Shown here: piece after piece, positions 61,190 to 64,000 of the stretch
Layout: the number at the start of each line of letters is the position of its first letter
Numbering within the stretch: the stretch's first letter is position 1
From: JAAELZ01 sp965223465
GTDB lineage: Bacteria; Pseudomonadota; Gammaproteobacteria; Arenicellales; Poriferihabitantaceae
Assembly: GCA_965223465.1 (NCBI GenBank)
Contig: OZ245025.1
Coordinates: 2,790,001-2,854,000 of the forward strand
Reading direction: 5' to 3'
Length of the DNA: 64,000 nucleotides
Made by a program: the position numbers and the translations under genes
Notes under the pieces: generated by a model
What the model saw: the letters and a program-made list of their open reading frames with translations, nothing else
The model's database searches: none
What the model was told of the DNA's origin: nothing

Positions 61190-62708
61190 ATAAATTTTGC
61201 TGTGCAGCCCTGTGTTGTTGTAAAAGGATGGAGGTGCGATAGCGATCCATGCCGTAATGGGATTGCAAATGCCCCAATACGCGAGTGACAGTGGGAATAC
61301 CTATTTGGTCCGCCCATTGCATCGGCCCACGAGGATAATTCAAGCCATACTGCATGGCGCGATCAATGTCAGCGATACTGCATACATCTTGGTATACGGC
61401 ATCCGCACCTTCATTGGCCAGCATGCATACCGTACGCATCAGCGATAAACCAGGCGCATCGGCCATGACGACAACCGACTTTCCGAGTGCCGTGAAAAAA
61501 CCAATCGCTTGATCCAACGCAGACTCTGATGCCTGCAAGGCGGGTGCGATCGTGATTATGTTACCCCTTTTATAATCATTCATTAAATCAAATACAACCA
61601 GATTAGTGATCTGCATATCTGCAGACCGTTGAGTCGCAGTGCGTCCATCGGTTAGTGTCATTGTCACTTCACCAAAATGCAGATATCCATCGGGTTCGTC
61701 CATATTGTCGTGCTCTATGTCAATACCCAGTGTTTCTACCTGGGCGCTGAGCGATTCCGCGACGCCCAGTGAACCTGAGATTTTAATCTGGCTGGGGCGA
61801 TAATCAGATTGCTGTATTTGCGGCAGGGGTTTGCTTGCGCTTGCGCGATAGTCGTAAAAACCTCGACTGGATTTGCGACCCAATAGGCCGCCCGCCACCA
61901 GCTCTTTTTGCATTAAAGAGGGTAGAAAGCGCTGATCTTGAAAATAGGCGTTGAATACGGTTTCGGTTACCGCGTAATTAACATCGTGGCCGATTAAGTC
62001 CATGAGCTCAAACGGCCCCATACGAAAACCACCCGCTTCGCGCATTATGGCGTCCAGGGTGGCTGCATCTGCAGCGTTCTCTTCGAGTAGACGTAAGGAT
62101 TCTGCGTAAAATGGTCGTGCGATGCGATTAACGATAAAGCCCGGGGTCGATTTCGCTCGTACGGTCTTTTTGCCCCAGGCCTCGGCCGTCTCAGCAACAG
62201 TTTGTGCTACATTCGGGTTAGTCACCAGGCCTGAGATAACTTCCACCAGCTTCATCACGGGTGCAGGATTAAAAAAATGCATTCCCACCAGATTTTCTGG
62301 GCGTGCTAACGCGGCACCAATTGCGGTGACTGATATCGATGAGGTATTGGTTGCTAATATGGTTTTGTCATTGCAGATGGACTCCAGTTGCTGAAACAAT
62401 TGTTGTTTGATTTCAAGATTTTCCACAATGGCTTCGATCACCAACGCAGCATCCGACATTTGTTGCAATTCTTTGCAAGGTTTAATGCGCGCGATAAGTT
62501 TATTGACCTGGCTTGCAGTCATGCGACCGCGATCAACCAATTTGTTTAAGCCCTGTTTGATCCCGCTAATTCCATTGTTAACCGCTTGTTCACTTTGATC
62601 ATACAGCCAAACTGGGTGTCCGTAGGCAGCTGCTACCTGCGCAATACCCGCGCCCATGGTACCCGCACCGATAACCCCAATGGTTTGGTTTTTGTTCAGC
62701 GCATTCAC
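61182..62708 (-). CDS. paaH: 3-hydroxyacyl-CoA dehydrogenase PaaH
   Basis: The 508-residue NAD-dependent enzyme starts with the Rossmann loop GVIGAGTMGAGIAQVAAAYG, has catalytic HFFNPAPVMKLVEVI (residue about 140) and two C-terminal 3HCDH domains (GFIVNRIARPFYAES, ISLMRTVCMLANEG-like). It oxidises 3-hydroxyadipyl-CoA. Length is that of the long PaaH form rather than the 280-residue dehydrogenase. Confidence 0.95.
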   Translation of the reverse strand: MNALNKNQTIGVIGAGTMGAGIAQVAAAYGHPVWLYDQSEQAVNNGISGIKQGLNKLVDRGRMTASQVNKLIARIKPCKELQQMSDAALVIEAIVENLEIKQQLFQQLESICNDKTILATNTSSISVTAIGAALARPENLVGMHFFNPAPVMKLVEVISGLVTNPNVAQTVAETAEAWGKKTVRAKSTPGFIVNRIARPFYAESLRLLEENAADAATLDAIMREAGGFRMGPFELMDLIGHDVNYAVTETVFNAYFQDQRFLPSLMQKELVAGGLLGRKSSRGFYDYRASASKPLPQIQQSDYRPSQIKISGSLGVAESLSAQVETLGIDIEHDNMDEPDGYLHFGEVTMTLTDGRTATQRSADMQITNLVVFDLMNDYKRGNIITIAPALQASESALDQAIGFFTALGKSVVVMADAPGLSLMRTVCMLANEGADAVYQDVCSIADIDRAMQYGLNYPRGPMQWADQIGIPTVTRVLGHLQSHYGMDRYRTSILLQQHRAAQQNLYA

Positions 62709-62710
62709 GT

Positions 62711-63508
62711 TTATTTTCCGCTAAAGCTGGGGCTGCGTTTTTCTAAAAATGCAGCAACGCCTTCTTGATAATCTTGTGTCTCACCGGCAATCCCCATGAA
62801 ATCCCGTTCCAGATCCAGCTGCTGATCCAGTGTATGGGTTGAAGAAACCGCCATTGCGCGTTTGATTAAGCTCAGGCCCTTGGTAGGTTGGGTAGCGAGG
62901 TGATACCCGGTTTCCATAGCGGTATCCATGAGTTTTTCGTCATCAACACACCGCCAGATTAGGCCCCATTGTTCGGCCTGTTCCGCACTGATTTTCTCGC
63001 CCAGCAGGGCTAACCCCATGGCCCGTGCGCGTCCGGCTAATCTCGGTAACAACCAGGTACCACCTGAATCAGGAATGAGGCCAATTTTGCTAAATGACTG
63101 AATGAAGCTTGCAGAACGTGCGGCGAAAACGATATCGCAGCCCAATGCAATGCTTGAGCCTGCTCCCGCAGCGACGCCGTTAACTGCGCAAACGACCGGC
63201 ATTTCCAACCCGGCGATCGCTCTGACCAGTGGGTTATAATTGTTTTCCACTGAATGACTTAAATTGGGGGCTTTCCCGCTGGGAGATACTGCTCGGTCAC
63301 CCAAGTCCTGTCCCGCACAAAAACCGCGTCCTGCGCCGGTTATCAGCAAACAACGTACGCGGCTATTTGCGCGAATTTGCTTAAATGCGGATCGGATATC
63401 GGCGAACATTTCGGTATTAAAACTGTTCAGCTTTTCCGGTCGGTTGAGCGTCAAAATCGCCAGGCCTTGATCAATTTTAAAATCAATGGTGTTGAGTGTC
63501 TCTGCCAT
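62711..63508 (-). CDS. paaG: Enoyl-CoA hydratase/isomerase PaaG
   Basis: The crotonase-fold protein is 265 residues from ATG 63508 (MAETLNTIDFKIDQG); the longer frame from 63526 would overlap the previous gene. RGFCAGQDLGDRAVSP and NGVAAGAGSSIALGCDIVFA form the oxyanion hole. PaaG isomerises the ring epoxide of phenylacetyl-CoA to the oxepin. It lies two bases from paaH. Confidence 0.93.
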   Translation of the reverse strand: MAETLNTIDFKIDQGLAILTLNRPEKLNSFNTEMFADIRSAFKQIRANSRVRCLLITGAGRGFCAGQDLGDRAVSPSGKAPNLSHSVENNYNPLVRAIAGLEMPVVCAVNGVAAGAGSSIALGCDIVFAARSASFIQSFSKIGLIPDSGGTWLLPRLAGRARAMGLALLGEKISAEQAEQWGLIWRCVDDEKLMDTAMETGYHLATQPTKGLSLIKRAMAVSSTHTLDQQLDLERDFMGIAGETQDYQEGVAAFLEKRSPSFSGK

Positions 63509-63512
63509 GGTT

Positions 63513-64000
63513 TTACTTGCCTTCAAATTTGGGTTTACGTTTTTGCAAGAATGCTTCGATGCCTTCTTCGCGATCTTTGCTAGCTGTCAACACGGCAAAG
63601 GCGCGGCGTTCTAGCTCCAGGCCCGCTTCCAGCGGTACCTCAAAAGCGTTCAAAATGGCTTGTTTTGCTAGTGCAGTGGCTAACGGTGACTTGGCCGCAA
63701 TGTTTTCCGCCAATTGCAATGCGCGGCCAAGCGTGCTTTCCCGTGGGCATACTTCCGCCACCAGACCAGCAGCCAGCGCTGCGTCTGCGTTTATGGGTTC
63801 TCCGCTTAGTATCATTTGCATGGCGCGTGATTTTCCAACTGTGTGCACCAAGCGCTGGGTACCACCGGCACCGGGAATAATGCCCAAATTAATCTCGGGT
63901 TGTCCGATCAAGGCGTTATCGCCTGCGATCACCACATCACAATGCATCATGAGCTCACAACCCCCTCCCAGCGCATAGCCATTGACCGCCGCGACCAAGG
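63513..64000 (-). CDS. paaF: Enoyl-CoA hydratase PaaF, N-terminus cut by the window edge
   Basis: The last 162 codons of a crotonase-fold enzyme are present, with the frame open to the window end. MVAAVNGYALGGGCELMMHC supplies an oxyanion Gly, and EINLGIIPGAGGTQRL a catalytic Glu. The C-terminus AFLQKRKPKFEGK is typical. In the phenylacetate pathway PaaF hydrates 2,3-dehydroadipyl-CoA. About 100 N-terminal residues are outside. Confidence 0.9.
   Translation of the reverse strand, partial: LVAAVNGYALGGGCELMMHCDVVIAGDNALIGQPEINLGIIPGAGGTQRLVHTVGKSRAMQMILSGEPINADAALAAGLVAEVCPRESTLGRALQLAENIAAKSPLATALAKQAILNAFEVPLEAGLELERRAFAVLTASKDREEGIEAFLQKRKPKFEGK

Overview
The window is a 64-kb piece of a gammaproteobacterial chromosome of moderate GC content. 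Three conserved blocks support this: lolB-ispE-tRNA-Gln-prs-rplY-pth-ychF; uvrC-pgsA followed by tRNA-Gly, tRNA-Cys and tRNA-Leu; and an iscR-led SUF operon. LolB, many lipobox lipoproteins, a GspB-like protein and TRAP transport show a Gram-negative cell. I cannot place it below class from sequence alone.

Layout. 1-0.8 kb: a ParA-type ATPase, cut by the window edge, lies against the 5' half of a tRNA-Lys gene. This looks like the edge of an integrated element. 0.9-5.1 kb: a nitrilase-family amidase, a SleB-like wall hydrolase, thrC and an unknown membrane-anchored protein. 5.2-10.9 kb: iscR-sufBCD-sufT-Rieske-tcdA, an iron-sulfur cluster assembly operon that has no cysteine desulfurase gene in it. 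11-13.6 kb: a compact operon of two secreted proteins or lipoproteins of unknown function around an M48 metalloprotease lipoprotein. 13.7-20.2 kb: yhhQ, a 5'-nucleotidase with a small Tat-like secreted partner, gspB, pyrD, an RluF-like pseudouridine synthase, purB, and the ibaG/grxD iron-sulfur trafficking pair. 20.2-33.3 kb: housekeeping genes for tRNA modification, lipoprotein sorting, isoprenoids, PRPP, translation, peptidoglycan turnover, EF-P, uracil excision, UvrC and phosphatidylglycerol synthesis.

33.4-40.4 kb: three tRNA genes, with a decayed tRNA-Leu-like copy between the last two. The 3' end of tRNA-Leu(TAA) is the attachment site of a 6.5-kb island carrying a tyrosine recombinase, hsdM and a truncated hsdS. 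An IS21-family element (istA/istB) sits in hsdS. hsdR and the distal half of hsdS are missing, the IS has no visible target duplication, and the far att repeat is still recognisable at 40343-40359. 40.4-45.3 kb: accessory DNA with short palindromes and two C-terminal stubs that look like relics of REP-associated (Y1) transposase genes, around a lipoprotein, an aldo/keto reductase, a Kef-type antiporter and an unlisted 37-residue membrane miniprotein with a strong ribosome-binding site.

45.3-53.9 kb: gamma-glutamyltransferase with a Lys/Cys-rich insertion near its C-terminus, a HAD phosphatase, a CSLREA/choice-of-anchor-Q secreted protein, a TVP38 membrane protein, an alpha/beta hydrolase paired with a PlsB-like acyltransferase, and a hemerythrin-domain protein. 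53.9-64 kb: a TRAP transporter, a Bcr/CflA-type MFS exporter and paaK-J-I-H-G-F, the CoA ligase and lower beta-oxidation part of phenylacetate degradation in the same order as in E. coli. The ring epoxidase genes are presumably beyond the right edge.
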